Under the pieces are notes generated by a model. That model was given only the letters and a program-made list of their open reading frames with translations. It ran no database searches and was not told the DNA's origin. This document shows positions 1 through 7,609 of a stretch of 64,000 nucleotides of DNA, piece by piece. The stretch is from Nocardia arthritidis (GTDB lineage Bacteria; Actinomycetota; Actinomycetes; Mycobacteriales; Mycobacteriaceae), in contig NZ_CP046172.1 in assembly GCF_011801145.1 (NCBI RefSeq), positions 8,866,001 through 8,930,000 on the forward strand, in the 5' to 3' direction. Each line of letters opens with the position of its first letter. The first letter of the stretch is position 1. A program made the position numbers and the translations under genes.

Positions 1-892
1 CCTGTGCCGAGCGGGCGGCGTTCCAGCACGCCCGCCGGGTCGGCCGGAATTCGTAGGTCTGGTCGAGTACGACTTCCGGGCTGGACTTGCGCGCCTCCAT
101 CCAAGTACGGCCGTGGCGTCGCAACAGCACATAGCGACGCAGCCGATCCCGCAGGGTGTACCACGCGTAGGTCGCGGCCGAGAATCCCGCGGCCGCCAGC
201 GACGCGAGCCCCAGCGAATTCTCGATGGGTTCGGAATGCCGGAAGAAGAAAGAATCCGTATTCGTATACTTCAACGCCAGATTCGCCACGTTGAAGACAC
301 AGTAGGCGAATCCGAGGAAGTATGCCGTCGCGACGCCCGCGAGCGCCCGCGCGAACGGACCTCGGCGCACCCACGACAGTTCACGGGCGGTATACGCGAA
401 GCCGACGAGCGTGCTGATGGTGAGCGGAGCGATGAACGCTATCCAGAACGCCAGCACCTTGCCCGTCACTTCGAAATGGTTCTGCAGAAACGGCACCGCT
501 TTATGAGCCATCGGCGAGCGAAGGTAGGTCGCGATCATCGCAGACATGATCACGACGGCCGCCGAAACCTGAACCTTCGCGGACAGGTTCCGGCCGGTTA
601 TATACGAACTGAACGCGAGAACCGGTATGGCCGAAAGTGCCCCGAACGTCATCCCGGCCAATGTCATCAGGTTCGTGACGCCGGTCAATCTTTGCAGTGC
701 CGGGCTGAGCACATCGTCGGTGATGTACGGGACTCGGCATAGTTTCGCCAAACCCAGGGTCAACAAGATCTGAGTGAACGGATTCCGGATTCCCGTCGAC
801 CGGCCCGGCCCGGCTCGGCCGCCGGACCGGATGCGTTCGGCAGCAAGTACGAGCAGAAAGATAGGTATGAGTGCGGAGATCGCAATTTTCAC
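1..892 (-). CDS. MAB_1171c-type membrane protein (partial)
   Basis: The gene runs off the left edge, so only the N-terminal part (about 297 codons) is visible. The GTG at 892 overlaps the stop of the metallopeptidase gene as GTGA. The product begins with a hydrophobic segment (KIAISALIPIFLLVLAAE) and has further membrane segments around residues 85-100, 115-135, 150-170 and 190-205, followed by a basic cytoplasmic stretch (RDRLRRYVLLRRHGR). This layout, together with the HTH and ImmA neighbours upstream, matches my recollection of the MAB_1171c family putative transporters, which have a DUF6545-like C-terminus. Substrate and direction of transport are unknown. It is the fourth gene of a tightly overlapping minus-strand operon. 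Confidence 0.72.
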   Translation of the reverse strand, partial: MKIAISALIPIFLLVLAAERIRSGGRAGPGRSTGIRNPFTQILLTLGLAKLCRVPYITDDVLSPALQRLTGVTNLMTLAGMTFGALSAIPVLAFSSYITGRNLSAKVQVSAAVVIMSAMIATYLRSPMAHKAVPFLQNHFEVTGKVLAFWIAFIAPLTISTLVGFAYTARELSWVRRGPFARALAGVATAYFLGFAYCVFNVANLALKYTNTDSFFFRHSEPIENSLGLASLAAAGFSAATYAWYTLRDRLRRYVLLRRHGRTWMEARKSSPEVVLDQTYEFRPTRRACWNAARSAQ

Positions 893-1452
893 ATCGCCCA
901 TCCGAAGGTAGCGGCGGCACGTTCCAGCATCAGACGTCGCCGAGGCGTGAGGTTCTTGTCGGGAAACAAAGGGCGACTGAGGGATTCGGCGGCTTCCATC
1001 AGCAAGGTGGCGAACCATTCCGCCTGGCGCTCCAATGGCAGATCGAAATTGGAACGTAGACACGCCTGCTGCGCCAAGAGCCGGGCGACCACCGCCGTCG
1101 GGATCGCCGGTGCGGTACGGGTGAAATACTCGAGCCGTTCCTCGGCCGAGACCTCGTGGCCGAGCACTATATGCCCGAGCTCATGTGCGATGATGCCGTC
1201 CCGTTCGACCGTGGCCACCCCGGCCCGATGCCGGATGATGTCCTTCTCGGGCAACGGGATCCAGATGCCGGAGAAGTCGATGCTCTCGTATTCGCCTAGT
1301 CCTTCGACGATTTCGATGGGCCGGTCGCGCTGAAGGCTCAGTTCCTCCACAAAGCGTTGAATCGACCACGGACGACGCAAGGTGAAACTCGCGATAGCCC
1401 GCTCCGCGACAAGGCGATCCTGATCTACATCATCACTGGCCGAGGGACTCAA
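889..1452 (-). CDS. ImmA/IrrE family metallo-endopeptidase
   Basis: This 187-residue protein carries the zinc metalloprotease signature HELGH (in GIIAHELGHIVLGHE, near residue 90). ImmA/IrrE proteases cleave or inactivate HTH repressors, and two HTH proteins are encoded directly upstream in the same overlapping operon, so those are the obvious substrates (inference). The only in-frame start before the conserved region is a TTG at 1452. It lies about 13 nt after an AGGAG and inside the end of the upstream HTH gene. The far end overlaps the membrane protein gene by 4 nt, implying translational coupling. Confidence 0.85.
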   Translation of the reverse strand: MSPSASDDVDQDRLVAERAIASFTLRRPWSIQRFVEELSLQRDRPIEIVEGLGEYESIDFSGIWIPLPEKDIIRHRAGVATVERDGIIAHELGHIVLGHEVSAEERLEYFTRTAPAIPTAVVARLLAQQACLRSNFDLPLERQAEWFATLLMEAAESLSRPLFPDKNLTPRRRLMLERAAATFGWAM

Positions 1453-1825
1453 GGTAGTTCGTCAACTCCTGTAATGCGTCGTCACCCAGATGGTCCGCGC
1501 TCGGCCGCAAGGCGACGAAGGGAATTCGCTTGTCCCGCTGCGCGATCAGCAGACTCAGCTGACGGTATGGACTGTGGTACTCGTCGGGGTCGTCGGAAAG
1601 GAAGTTCCCCGGCATATCGAAGTAGCGAGCCAACGCCGTGAGCAGGTGCTCGTCCGGCCGGTGCGCACCCGGCCGCCGCAGCGCATCGATATCCGCTTCC
1701 GATACCGAAAGTGCTTGCGCCACAGTCGCCGTGGCAACCTCGACGCCATTGCTGTCGACGACCGTCGCGAAAAGTATGTTCACCCGATCTTCCAATGGCA
1801 CAACGCGGCTGCTGCTCCGGCTCAC
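1433..1825 (-). CDS. XRE-type HTH regulator, ImmA partner
   Basis: A 130-residue protein of the short helix-turn-helix type found next to ImmA/IrrE proteases. Residues 30-75 hold the likely DNA-binding domain (VAQALSVSEADIDALRR, then LLTALARYFDMPGNFL, a typical end for this family). The C-terminal 50 residues may be the protease-sensing part. The start is the GTG at 1825, which overlaps the previous gene's TGA as GTGA. The protein probably regulates its own operon or a linked locus; no target site was identified. Confidence 0.78.
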   Translation of the reverse strand: MSRSSSRVVPLEDRVNILFATVVDSNGVEVATATVAQALSVSEADIDALRRPGAHRPDEHLLTALARYFDMPGNFLSDDPDEYHSPYRQLSLLIAQRDKRIPFVALRPSADHLGDDALQELTNYLESLGQ

Positions 1826-2541
1826 CGGCCTTCTCCCTCGGTCAGGCTGATCCGGTCCAGCTTAGACCGCCACCGCCTGGTGAAGGTCGCTTCCAGAGCA
1901 GGATCCAGATCCGTTGCGACGCCGGCGAGCCACCGCCGATACTGCTGGTTCTCCCGCTCGATTCCGGTCGCGGTCGGCGGCGTCGCCAACAGCGCACCGA
2001 TGAGGCGTTCGATGCTCTTGGGAAGTTCGTGACCCGGCCCGCCTGCTCGCTCCAGCACCTCGGTCGCCTGCGCGGCGGCAAGCCTGCCGACGGCCACACC
2101 GAGTTCCTCCTTGACCGCCCGCGCCGACTCCTGAACCACCGCAGGAAGATCCGATCGCTCGAAGAGCTGAAAGCAGCGATCGGCCGCCGCGATGAGGGTG
2201 TCCACCAAGTCGATGTCGACCTCCACCACACGGAAGCTCAGCGGGTCCTTCCCGCGGCCCATGAGAGGCCGACCATTCGACGCTCGATCCTCCATTTCGA
2301 TCGAGTCGCCACCCCAAAGCACCCTCGCCGCACTGCCTTTCACCCACCCGAACGCAATATCGAGCTGCTTCAACGTGTTCGGACTCGGCGGCGCGGTACC
2401 AGGCACCGGATTCTCGACCCGAGCCATCGTCGAAACGGAAGGCCCCCCGGCGGCACGCACCTGCGACCGCGTCAGCCCGAGCTCCTCACGCCGGTCGGCC
2501 ACGATCCGGCCGAAGCGCTCCTGCAGATCCCGCGTCACCAC
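1822..2541 (-). CDS. XRE-family helix-turn-helix protein with long C-terminal domain
   Basis: This is the first gene of the four-gene ImmA operon. The N-terminus reads as an XRE-type HTH (FGRIVADRREELGLTRSQV, then GPSVSTMARVEN for the recognition helix). It is followed by a C-terminal domain of about 170 residues that I do not recognise. The open frame extends up to a GTG at 2607, but the GTG at 2541 (or 2538) is preferred because AGGG stands 8 nt upstream and the HTH begins at once. An imperfect palindrome (CATGATACTTTCATG, 2668-2682) in the AT-rich upstream region is a possible operator. Confidence 0.72.
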   Translation of the reverse strand: MVTRDLQERFGRIVADRREELGLTRSQVRAAGGPSVSTMARVENPVPGTAPPSPNTLKQLDIAFGWVKGSAARVLWGGDSIEMEDRASNGRPLMGRGKDPLSFRVVEVDIDLVDTLIAAADRCFQLFERSDLPAVVQESARAVKEELGVAVGRLAAAQATEVLERAGGPGHELPKSIERLIGALLATPPTATGIERENQQYRRWLAGVATDLDPALEATFTRRWRSKLDRISLTEGEGR

Positions 2542-2607
2542 GAGGCGAACCCTATGCAACCCATGCCCGCCGATCTCCCTCTCCCTCGTCGGCCCACCAA
2601 GATCCAC

Positions 2608-2937
2608 CGGGTACCCACAACTATCATTACATGCTCACAAATCATTCACGACCATAAACCCGGATGTCATGATACTTTCATGCTTGCGTTATCCGGCACA
2701 TTGAGTAGCACAACGACGTTTTGCTCGTACTTCGGACAGCGGCGAAAGTGAACAGCTCACCGGCCACTCGCGAGAATGCCGACTGGAGGGGAGACGACAA
2801 TCAGCCTGGCCGGTGAGCGTTCCTCGTCAGCGACGTAATCAACGCCATCCGGCAGAGCCAGGCCGTCGGCGACGCGAAATCCCGAGAGCGTCGGATTCAC
2901 GGTGGATCCGACGCTCTCTTGGAGGGATTCGCGATAC
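2608..2937. other. intergenic region with promoter-like DNA, inverted repeat and hairpin
   Basis: The part nearest the HTH gene (2620-2700) is AT-rich and likely holds its minus-strand promoter. A 12-bp perfect inverted repeat (GCTCACCGGCCA at 2755-2766 against 2807-2818) and a 13-bp-stem hairpin (2884-2918) follow. A 66-codon open frame on the minus strand (2757-2957) spans these repeats; it resembles nothing I know and is not called as a gene. Confidence 0.5.
2884..2918. terminator. bidirectional terminator-like hairpin
   Basis: Perfect 13-bp stem (GAGAGCGTCGGAT and its complement) with a 9-nt loop, 20 nt beyond the stop of the DUF2871 gene. The T-tract is weak, as is usual in actinobacteria. 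Confidence 0.6.
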
Positions 2938-3363
2938 TCAGGCGGGAACCACCTCATCGCGGCGGGCTGTGATGGCCTGGTACACGGTGAGGAAGAACAG
3001 CACGAATCCGATGGTCAGCAGGATGTGACCGCCGCCGGCCAGGTGCGATAGGGGCGAGGATTCGCCGTACCCGAGGACGGTTCGGGCACCGATGATCGTC
3101 ATGCACGAAACCGTCCAAAGGACAGCGACGTTGTAGACGGCGAAGAACCAGCGATAGGCGCGGGTATTCGACAGGGCGAGTTGGTGTTCGAGCACCAGGA
3201 CGATCAGGAAGAACAGCGTTCCCAGCGCCAGCAGATGCGTATGGACCACGGCGAGTTCGGTTTTGCCGGTGAATTCGTGAGCCTTGGTGAGTTCGCGGTA
3301 GAACAGGCCCGACGGCAGTCCCAATGCGGTGTAGGCGACGGCGGCCCAGTAGAGCTGTTTCAT
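2938..3363 (-). CDS. DUF2871 family membrane protein
   Basis: A 141-residue protein with four predicted membrane helices (YWAAVAYTALGLPSGLF, LLALGTLFFLIVLVLE, FFAVYNVAVLWTVSCMTI and ILLTIGFVLFFLTVY). The conserved HEFTGKTELAVVHTHLLALGT stretch, with paired histidines, marks it as DUF2871 from memory. The ATG at 3363 is chosen because the longer frame upstream only shadows the DUF4267 gene. It is the last gene of a three-gene minus-strand operon behind the monooxygenase-like and DUF4267 genes, 38 nt after the latter. Its biochemical function is unknown; a histidine-rich membrane core could hold a metal or heme (speculative). Confidence 0.8.
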   Translation of the reverse strand: MKQLYWAAVAYTALGLPSGLFYRELTKAHEFTGKTELAVVHTHLLALGTLFFLIVLVLEHQLALSNTRAYRWFFAVYNVAVLWTVSCMTIIGARTVLGYGESSPLSHLAGGGHILLTIGFVLFFLTVYQAITARRDEVVPA

Positions 3364-3401
3364 CGAGTCCTCGTTCGTGAAATATGTTGCGGTCGTTGGG
3401 A

Positions 3402-3833
3402 TCAGGCGGGCTGCGCGGCGAGCACCGGAGCGGTCTGCGGCGCGGGCGCCTCGCTGGTTTCGCGGAGGATCAGCAGGCCCGTGACCGCGATCAACGCGCA
3501 TGTCAAGCCGTGTACACCGAATGCGGTGGCCATGGAGCCGTGGTGGGCCAGGACGTTGATCATGTCGCCGAACGGGGCGACGTCCACCGTCAGCAGAACC
3601 CAACTGAGGGCGCGGCGGTGGCCGGTCACCAGCAGGATGCCCATGCCCAGGCCCATCGCGAGTTCGCGGCTGCCCTTCACGATGAGAAAGCCGCCGCCGT
3701 CGCCGGCGGGCCAGTGCGGCAGGCCGAAGCCGGGCGCGGACGTCGCGGGGGTCAGGACGAAAGAGATCCCGAGGTAGAAGGTGAAAAGGACGACGGCCGT
3801 GGCCAGGACGGTGTTGAGGTTCTTGCGCGACAT
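3402..3833 (-). CDS. DUF4267 domain-containing membrane protein
   Basis: A 143-residue protein with four hydrophobic segments. It starts MSRKNLNTVLATAVVLFTFY and carries the FLIVKGSRELAMGLGMGILL motif followed by GHRRALSWVLL and PFGDMINVLAHHG, which I associate with DUF4267. It is the middle gene of the ABM-DUF4267-DUF2871 operon, and the divergent MarR protein is the likely repressor of the whole set. Function is not established. The linkage with a small monooxygenase suggests a response to a lipophilic or redox-active compound (inference). Confidence 0.8.
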   Translation of the reverse strand: MSRKNLNTVLATAVVLFTFYLGISFVLTPATSAPGFGLPHWPAGDGGGFLIVKGSRELAMGLGMGILLVTGHRRALSWVLLTVDVAPFGDMINVLAHHGSMATAFGVHGLTCALIAVTGLLILRETSEAPAPQTAPVLAAQPA

Positions 3834-3942
3834 GGTTGTTCTCCGGTGCCGTTGCTGTTGTCCGGCAAGGGAACTGGCCCTGCCGAGGGGTAGTGCCCGG
3901 CTTCGTGCGGGTCGGCCGGGCGTTGAATCTTCGAGTCGGCGG

Positions 3943-4326
3943 TCACCGGGAAAGCACGTCGCCGGGCGCCAATTCGAGGGCGAGGTGGTAGATCATCGGT
4001 CGCGCGGTGAGGTCGAGATCGTTCTGAATCCGCAGCGTCAACTCACGCCATTCCGGAGTGCCGAGGGCGTTGCGCAGGGAGGTACCGCTATCCCAGTCCC
4101 CCACGTTGACGAAAACCGCCTCGGCCGCCTCTCCGACCGCCTGGAACATCCGGGTCCGGCGGAAACCGGGCGCGGCCGCCATGTACTGGGCGCTATCGCG
4201 CCACCGCTGCAGAAACAGGTCCCGCTGTGCCGCGGGCACCGACATCGTGTTGATCACTGTGACCGGGACATCGACGTCAGGGACAACCGGGGTGTTGGGA
4301 ACGGCGGCGCTGGTTGAGTTCGTCAT
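3943..4326 (-). CDS. antibiotic biosynthesis monooxygenase (ABM)-type protein
   Basis: A 127-residue protein of the ferredoxin-like dimeric alpha-beta barrel (ABM) type. After a short polar N-terminus comes the first strand and helix (VTVINTMSVPAAQRDLFLQRW), then APGFRRTRMFQAV, then FVNVGDWDSGTSLRNAL. ABM proteins are small cofactor-free or heme-using oxygenases, but many members have no known substrate. It is the first gene of its operon, faces the MarR gene across 78 nt that include an operator-like palindrome, and is therefore probably MarR-controlled. Confidence 0.78.
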   Translation of the reverse strand: MTNSTSAAVPNTPVVPDVDVPVTVINTMSVPAAQRDLFLQRWRDSAQYMAAAPGFRRTRMFQAVGEAAEAVFVNVGDWDSGTSLRNALGTPEWRELTLRIQNDLDLTARPMIYHLALELAPGDVLSR

Positions 4327-4340
4327 ATTGCACAGTTAAA

Positions 4341-4361
4341 TGACAATCTCATTAGATGTCA
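4341..4361. promoter_or_regulatory. MarR operator candidate
   Basis: TGACA-N11-TGTCA inverted repeat in the 78-nt gap between the divergent ABM and MarR genes. The arms are placed to overlap both promoters. The assignment to this MarR protein rests on position. Confidence 0.45.
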
Positions 4362-4404
4362 ATACTGCTACCTGGCAATCACTTTGAGTTGCTAGTGTGA
4401 GGTC

Positions 4405-4947
4405 ATGGTGACCCGCCCGCTGGACTCACGCGCAGCATTCCTGTTGTCGCAGATCGGTTATCACGTGTCGTATCGGCTGACCGAGCAGCTAGCGCGGCTG
4501 GATCTCGACCCAGCCCACTTCGCAGTGCTGGGCCACCTGGCCGCCGCGGATGGCCGCAGCCAACAGGAACTCGCGGACCTGCTGCGCGTCCACCGCAACG
4601 CAATGGTCGGACTGGTCGACGAACTAGAGGAACGAGCCCTGGTAACCCGCCGCCCACACCCGGCAGACCGCCGCGCCCACGCCGTCCATCTCACCACCCA
4701 CGCCCGCGAAATGCTCGAGACAATCCAATCCGAAGCCGACGCCCTCGAATCGGAAATCCTCGCCCCCCTCAACAAGACCGAACGAACCACCCTCCTCCCC
4801 CTACTCCACCGCATAGCCGCCCACGCCAACCTCCCCCAGGAGTCCACCCCGGCCTACAACGCCGCCGCCGCCCACGCCGCCGATGACCTCAACCCACCGA
4901 ACAACACCCGAGCACCCGGCCCGGAATGCACGCAGCCAATCACCTGA
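4405..4947 (+). CDS. MarR-family transcriptional regulator
   Basis: A 180-residue winged-helix regulator. Residues 30-100 show the MarR fold: DLDPAHFAVLGHLAAADGRS, then QQELADLLRVHRNAMVGLVDELE (recognition helix), then the wing ALVTRRPHPADRRAHAVHLT with the conserved DRR. A C-terminal tail of about 35 residues rich in Ala, Asn and Pro is probably disordered. Such proteins usually repress divergent genes and release DNA on binding small phenolic or lipophilic ligands. The gene diverges from the ABM-DUF4267-DUF2871 operon. Confidence 0.9.
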   Translation: MVTRPLDSRAAFLLSQIGYHVSYRLTEQLARLDLDPAHFAVLGHLAAADGRSQQELADLLRVHRNAMVGLVDELEERALVTRRPHPADRRAHAVHLTTHAREMLETIQSEADALESEILAPLNKTERTTLLPLLHRIAAHANLPQESTPAYNAAAAHAADDLNPPNNTRAPGPECTQPIT

Positions 4948-5004
4948 GCCGGTGCGAGTCCGATGAACTTTACAGAATAGGTCCGGAATGGGACATTATC
5001 TGTC

Positions 5005-5673
5005 ATGGCTGAAGGTGACTTCGTCAGCCTCGAGGCGGCTGCGACAACACTCGGCGTTTCCGTTCGGCAGGTTCGTCGCCTCGCGGACGCCGGAAGCCTG
5101 ACAAGGGTCGCCAGAGGACTGCTCGAGCGCGACTCGATGGATCGCTACCTTATGTCGCAGCGCCGAGGTCGCACCCGCGCATGGGCGGAATACACGGCAT
5201 GGGGGGCGATCGCCCTTCTTTCCGGCGAGGAGGCCGGCTGGCTTGGGCCGACGCAGACTTCCCGGGTCCGGCGTACGCTTCGCGAACTGACGGATCCGAC
5301 CGAGCTGGTCGCACGGGTCCGAGATCGTGCGCGTATTCGACTATTCACGGCCCACCGCGCAGCCCTGACTCGGCTCGGTACGACCATCCTGCAGCCCAAC
5401 TTGGGTGCTCTCGGCATCGTCGACATCGAGGACGGCCACCTCGATGGCTACATCGCCACACAAGAACTCGACAACACCATCCGAACTTTCGGACTCCGAG
5501 AGAACGCCTCCAGCAACGTCACCCTACGTGTCACCAGCTTCGACATCGACCAGGTCGACACACTCATTTCCGCCGGCGTCGTCGCGGCACTGGACTCCGC
5601 GACCTCACTTGATCCGCGGATCCGGGGAGTCGGGCAACGCGCCCTCAGCGAGATACTGGAGAACTATCGATGA
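5005..5673 (+). CDS. HTH antitoxin-like protein, AbiE-type module
   Basis: A 222-residue protein with an N-terminal excisionase/MerR-like helix-turn-helix (FVSLEAAATTLGVSVRQVRRL). The remaining part is all-alpha/beta and not recognised in detail, though it is similar in plan to the regulatory partners of AbiEii-type nucleotidyltransferases. Its stop overlaps the start of the nucleotidyltransferase gene as ATGA (5670-5673), the usual layout of an antitoxin-toxin operon in which the antitoxin is also the repressor. The antitoxin role is inferred from this linkage. Confidence 0.68.
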   Translation: MAEGDFVSLEAAATTLGVSVRQVRRLADAGSLTRVARGLLERDSMDRYLMSQRRGRTRAWAEYTAWGAIALLSGEEAGWLGPTQTSRVRRTLRELTDPTELVARVRDRARIRLFTAHRAALTRLGTTILQPNLGALGIVDIEDGHLDGYIATQELDNTIRTFGLRENASSNVTLRVTSFDIDQVDTLISAGVVAALDSATSLDPRIRGVGQRALSEILENYR

Positions 5674-6479
5674 GTGATCAACGACAGCGGCCGACAATCA
5701 ACGTCGACTCTCCGCCCGGCGGCTGGCCACCGCCCTGGCCCAATGTTGCCGAACTTGCCGACGTACTCCCACGCGATCACTGGACCCTGGTCGGCGGGCT
5801 TATGACCCAGTTACACACCATCCACTACGGAATCGGCATCGTTCGCCCGACCAACGACGTCGATATCGTGCTACATATCGAGACCCAGCGTGGAATCCCG
5901 GCCGCCTCGGCGTCCGCGCTCGAAAGCCTCGGATATCAACTGCAGCCGTCCATCGATCCACGCAACAACACCGCTCACCGGTTCGTTCGCGGGACGACAA
6001 CCGTAGACCTTGTCGCGGGTGCCCAGGCGGAGGAGCACGTCGATGTGCTCATTGCCGACCACCCGGCACCGAAGGTCATCGAACGACTCCGCGGCCGCGA
6101 AATGGTTCGCGTCGAAGGCGGAACCCAGGCGCTGCGCCGAACCATCAACGCACGCATCGAAATCGCGTCGGGAACAGTCGCAAACATCTCCGTGCCGCGC
6201 CCATTCGGTGCCCTGATCCTCAAAGCCGCGGCCTACACGACAGATTCCCGCGACCGGGATCGACACCTTTACGACGCAGCCGCGCTGCTGGCCTGCATAG
6301 CGGATCCGTTCACAGAGCGTGACGACTTCGCCGGCTCCGATCGACGTCGAATCTCCATGCTCGCAACCCATCTCGTACCCGAGCACTCCGCTTGGCGCGC
6401 ACTGCCACGCCGACATCGCGTCCAAGGCGAGGCAGCCCTGGCCATCCTGTCCAACACGGACCCAACACCGCCGCACTGA
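5670..6479 (+). CDS. nucleotidyltransferase toxin-like protein (AbiEii/MNT type)
   Basis: A 269-residue protein with the nucleotidyltransferase signature: GGLMTQLH, then 11 residues on RPTNDVDIVL, giving the GG...TxDxD metal-binding pattern. A further acidic strand (TTTVDLVAG) follows. AbiEii-like enzymes transfer nucleotides to targets such as tRNA and act as toxins or abortive-infection effectors, kept silent by the cognate HTH protein. Coupled translation with the preceding gene supports a toxin-antitoxin or phage-defence module. It could instead be a housekeeping-type nucleotidyltransferase of unknown target, but the overlap with the HTH gene argues against that. Confidence 0.7.
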   Translation: MSDQRQRPTINVDSPPGGWPPPWPNVAELADVLPRDHWTLVGGLMTQLHTIHYGIGIVRPTNDVDIVLHIETQRGIPAASASALESLGYQLQPSIDPRNNTAHRFVRGTTTVDLVAGAQAEEHVDVLIADHPAPKVIERLRGREMVRVEGGTQALRRTINARIEIASGTVANISVPRPFGALILKAAAYTTDSRDRDRHLYDAAALLACIADPFTERDDFAGSDRRRISMLATHLVPEHSAWRALPRRHRVQGEAALAILSNTDPTPPH

Positions 6480-6929
6480 TCACCGAAACGATATCGAGGC
6501 TGGTGCTGCAGGTTCGGTACCGGCCCCGGCGGAATCGATTCATGCGATGTCAAAACCGTTGGCAACACGGCGATTTCGAGATAGCAGGTCGCGATCGCGA
6601 GCAAAGATGCGCGTCGCTACGTCCGAGATGATGGCCGGGACGGATTGCGGCGAGACGCGAAGACCGGGGCTCCGTAGGGTGCCTGGCCATGAAACGAATG
6701 CGGGGGCGCGGATTGCGGGCTGGGTAAAGGTGGCCGGAGGGTATGTGCCGCAGGCCAGGCGACCGGCTCCAGCGCGGACCGCGGGTCGAGCAGATAACGG
6801 TGAGGGTTCAATCGGATGGCGCGGGTGCCAACATGTGCAGCTCCACACGGTGGCGGTGCATTCTGCAATGGAGTCGATCGGGAACCTTCACCGTCCAGGT
6901 GCAACCCGAGCGACCGACCCGAGAAAGCA

Positions 6930-6951
6930 AAAACCCCAGCCCGGGCTGGAG
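6930..6951 (-). terminator. intrinsic terminator
   Basis: Palindrome CCAGCCCGGGCTGG at 6936-6949, followed on the minus strand by GG and a run of five T. It would stop transcripts coming from the tRNA side. Confidence 0.55.
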
Positions 6952-7108
6952 TTGGAGTTGGAGTGGGCCTAACGCTTCACAACCCGAACACCTTGGCAGG
7001 TGACGTCACCACAAAAGACGACCACAGAATCGGAGGTCCCGCGGGCTCGCCCCCGGCTGGGTTGTGGGGGCTCGGCCCCCACAAAAAACGACGATGATCG
7101 AAACCAGC

Positions 7109-7140
7109 GAAGGCGTGCCCGGCGAGCAGGACACGCCTTC
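7109..7140 (-). terminator. hairpin beyond the displaced tRNA 3' end
   Basis: GAAGGCGTG (7109-7117) pairs with CACGCCTTC (7132-7140). It lies directly downstream of the displaced tRNA fragment, so it was probably the tRNA-Ala terminator before the island inserted (inference). Confidence 0.5.
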
Positions 7141-7146
7141 GATCGA

Positions 7147-7181
7147 GTGGAGCTAAGGGGAATCGAACCCTGACCTTCTCG
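7147..7181. repeat. attL: displaced tRNA-Ala 3' half
   Basis: Matches 9908-9943 except for a single missing C (three instead of four after the gaa). It covers the T-arm, the acceptor 3' strand and part of the variable and anticodon arm of the tRNA. It marks the far end of the island. Confidence 0.85.
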
Positions 7182-7325
7182 GTACCGCCGAGGGTTACTA
7201 CCGCGAGCAATCACTGACTGTCAACGACTGGCAGAAAAATATGCCCTGAACAGCCAATACGTCAACCATTGACGATCTTCGACAACCGAACGTATCTTCG
7301 ATTGCTTGAGGTGTTCGGATGGTTT

Positions 7326-7342
7326 GTTGGGACTTAGTTGGA
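7326..7342. repeat. arm-type repeat, left copy
   Basis: A 17-nt sequence ending TTAGTTGGA recurs with one mismatch at 9831-9847, close to the other island end. TTAGTTGG occurs once here and twice near the right end. These are candidate integrase arm-binding sites. Confidence 0.45.
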
Positions 7343-7609
7343 CGGCTGTGTGGTGCCCCTTGGCGTGTCGTTCTCAAGACACGTCGCGTAGGTCGATCGG
7401 GTAGCAACCGGACGGCTGCTGGACTGCGCTAAGGCGCACCGCATATGGCCTCGCGGCAGTCGGAGCGCGCATTCAATATGGCGTCCGCTGCTTCGGACTG
7501 CTGTGCAGAAGGCGCAACGTTCCGCGCGTCCTGAACGATGAGCGAGTGACTGACGTCACACCCGCCACCGGATCGGCGGCTGAGTTCACTGGGAAGGGGC
7601 CAAAGCTTG

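Larger units (their letters stand above)
6480..7146. other. non-coding stretch left of the tRNA island
   Basis: No frame here has a recognisable product. The longest ones (for example the minus-strand frame 6540-6848) are low-complexity Arg/Pro/Ala translations typical of GC-rich shadows. What can be seen is a minus-strand terminator (6930-6951), a GC-rich hairpin at 7063-7083 and the probable original tRNA terminator (7109-7140). Confidence 0.5.

Noticed and set aside
2757..2957. 66-codon minus-strand frame
   Set aside because: Overlaps the DUF2871 end and two inverted repeats; no homology recognised, no clear ribosome site.
6540..6848. 102-codon minus-strand frame with DVATRIFARDRDLLSRN
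   Set aside because: I considered a PIN-domain remnant, but the conserved acidic residues and their spacing do not fit.
7063..7083. GC-rich hairpin followed by AAAAAA
   Set aside because: As a plus-strand terminator it would need T after the stem; on the minus strand the T run precedes the stem, so it is not a standard terminator.
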